Positions 63,611 through 64,000 of a DNA stretch of 64,000 nt are shown piece after piece; the first letter of the stretch is position 1, and every line of letters begins with the position of its first letter. The notes beneath the pieces are model-generated. The model made no database searches, was not told where the DNA came from, and saw nothing but the letters and a program-made list of their open reading frames with translations. This stretch comes from Mycetohabitans rhizoxinica HKI 454 (GTDB lineage: Bacteria > Pseudomonadota > Gammaproteobacteria > Burkholderiales > Burkholderiaceae): assembly GCF_000198775.1 (NCBI RefSeq), contig NC_014722.1, positions 1,328,845 to 1,392,844 of the forward strand. Direction: 5' to 3'. The translations under genes and the position numbers were made by a program.

Positions 63611-64000
63611 ATGAGTTTGTTGATTCAACTGGTTTCGTTCATTGTCGCGATCGGCATCTTGGTCGTCGTGCATGAATTCGGCCATTATCTGATCGCACGC
63701 GCCGCTGGCGTCAAGGTGTTGCGCTTTTCCGTCGGCTTTGGCCGGCCGCTGCTGCGCCGGACCAGCCCGATCACCGGCACCGAGTGGACACTCTGCGCGC
63801 TGCCACTGGGCGGCTACGTGAAGATGCTCGACGAGCGCGATACCGATACGCGCATCGCTGCGCAGGATCTACCGCACGCATTCAACCGCAAGCCCGTCGG
63901 CTGGCGCTTTGCCATCGTCGCCGGCGGACCGCTCGCCAATTTTCTGCTGGCGATCATGCTGCTGGCGGGTGTCTACGCGGGCGGTGTCGAGGAGCCGGTG
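63611..64000 (+). CDS. rseP: RIP zinc metalloprotease RseP, partial (5' end)
   Basis: The first 130 residues of the site-2 protease, cut by the window end. HEFGH zinc motif at residues 21-25 within the first transmembrane helix, then GFGRPLLRR, LPLGGYVKML and the second helix start WRFAIVAGGPLANFLLAI. RseP cleaves the anti-sigma factor RseA in the envelope stress response. Last visible gene of the rpsB-rseP cluster. Confidence 0.95.
   Translation, partial: MSLLIQLVSFIVAIGILVVVHEFGHYLIARAAGVKVLRFSVGFGRPLLRRTSPITGTEWTLCALPLGGYVKMLDERDTDTRIAAQDLPHAFNRKPVGWRFAIVAGGPLANFLLAIMLLAGVYAGGVEEPV

Overview
This window looks like the chromosome of a GC-rich betaproteobacterium of the Burkholderiaceae (Burkholderia sensu lato). 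The evidence is the gene order (sucA-odhB-lpd-zapE; tRNA-Leu-rnr-rlmB; dapC-dapD-arsC-dapE-prmB; smc-zipA-ligA-def; rpsB-tsf-pyrH-frr-uppS-cdsA-dxr-rseP) and Burkholderia-type families (DUF2968, DUF2147, DUF4142, Omp38-type porin). A plant- or fungus-associated, partly degenerate genome such as Mycetohabitans is my inference. It rests on F-box-type proteins, a textbook HrpB-type (hrpII) promoter at the left edge, and many broken genes.

Layout. 1-630: 5' part of a minus-strand candidate type III effector with an hrpII box. 0.63-5.7 kb: minus-strand marR, NodT-type outer membrane lipoprotein, emrA, emrB, with the outer membrane gene frameshifted. 5.9-15.1 kb: typA, the 2-oxoglutarate dehydrogenase genes sucA (apparent 1-nt insertion), odhB and lpd, then zapE. 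15.2-21.6 kb: small envelope and stress proteins (DUF2147, DUF2968, PerM-like permease, an acidic protein, DUF4142, MipA/OmpV, DUF892) with an MFS pseudogene among them. 21.6-25.1 kb: a decayed block with an FNR/Anr-like box, a CydX-like small protein, a HemN-like reading frame without its radical-SAM cysteines, an internally deleted ackA and a truncated nitroreductase; this resembles the ruins of a low-oxygen gene cluster. 25.1-28.75 kb: tRNA-Leu(CAG), rnr, rlmB. 28.75-30.7 kb: an accessory stretch with an Rpn-family nuclease. 30.7-42.4 kb: rpiA, an ABC-F ATPase, glutathione peroxidase, porin, cardiolipin synthase, prmB (frameshifted) and the lysine/diaminopimelate genes. 42.6-55.3 kb: smc, zipA, ligA, def, rluB, glnD, map. 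55.6-57.0 kb: an F-box plus helical-repeat protein lying between the otherwise conserved map and rpsB. 57.1-64.0 kb: the rpsB-to-rseP translation/envelope cluster, with rseP cut by the window edge.

The most interesting features are the two F-box-like proteins (one under a perfect TTCG-N16-TTCG promoter), the degenerate low-oxygen cluster, a 44-bp segment of rnr copied (43/44) in inverted orientation upstream of prmB, and a series of single-base frameshifts. The frameshifts hit both dispensable and conserved genes, so sequencing error must be excluded before biology is inferred.
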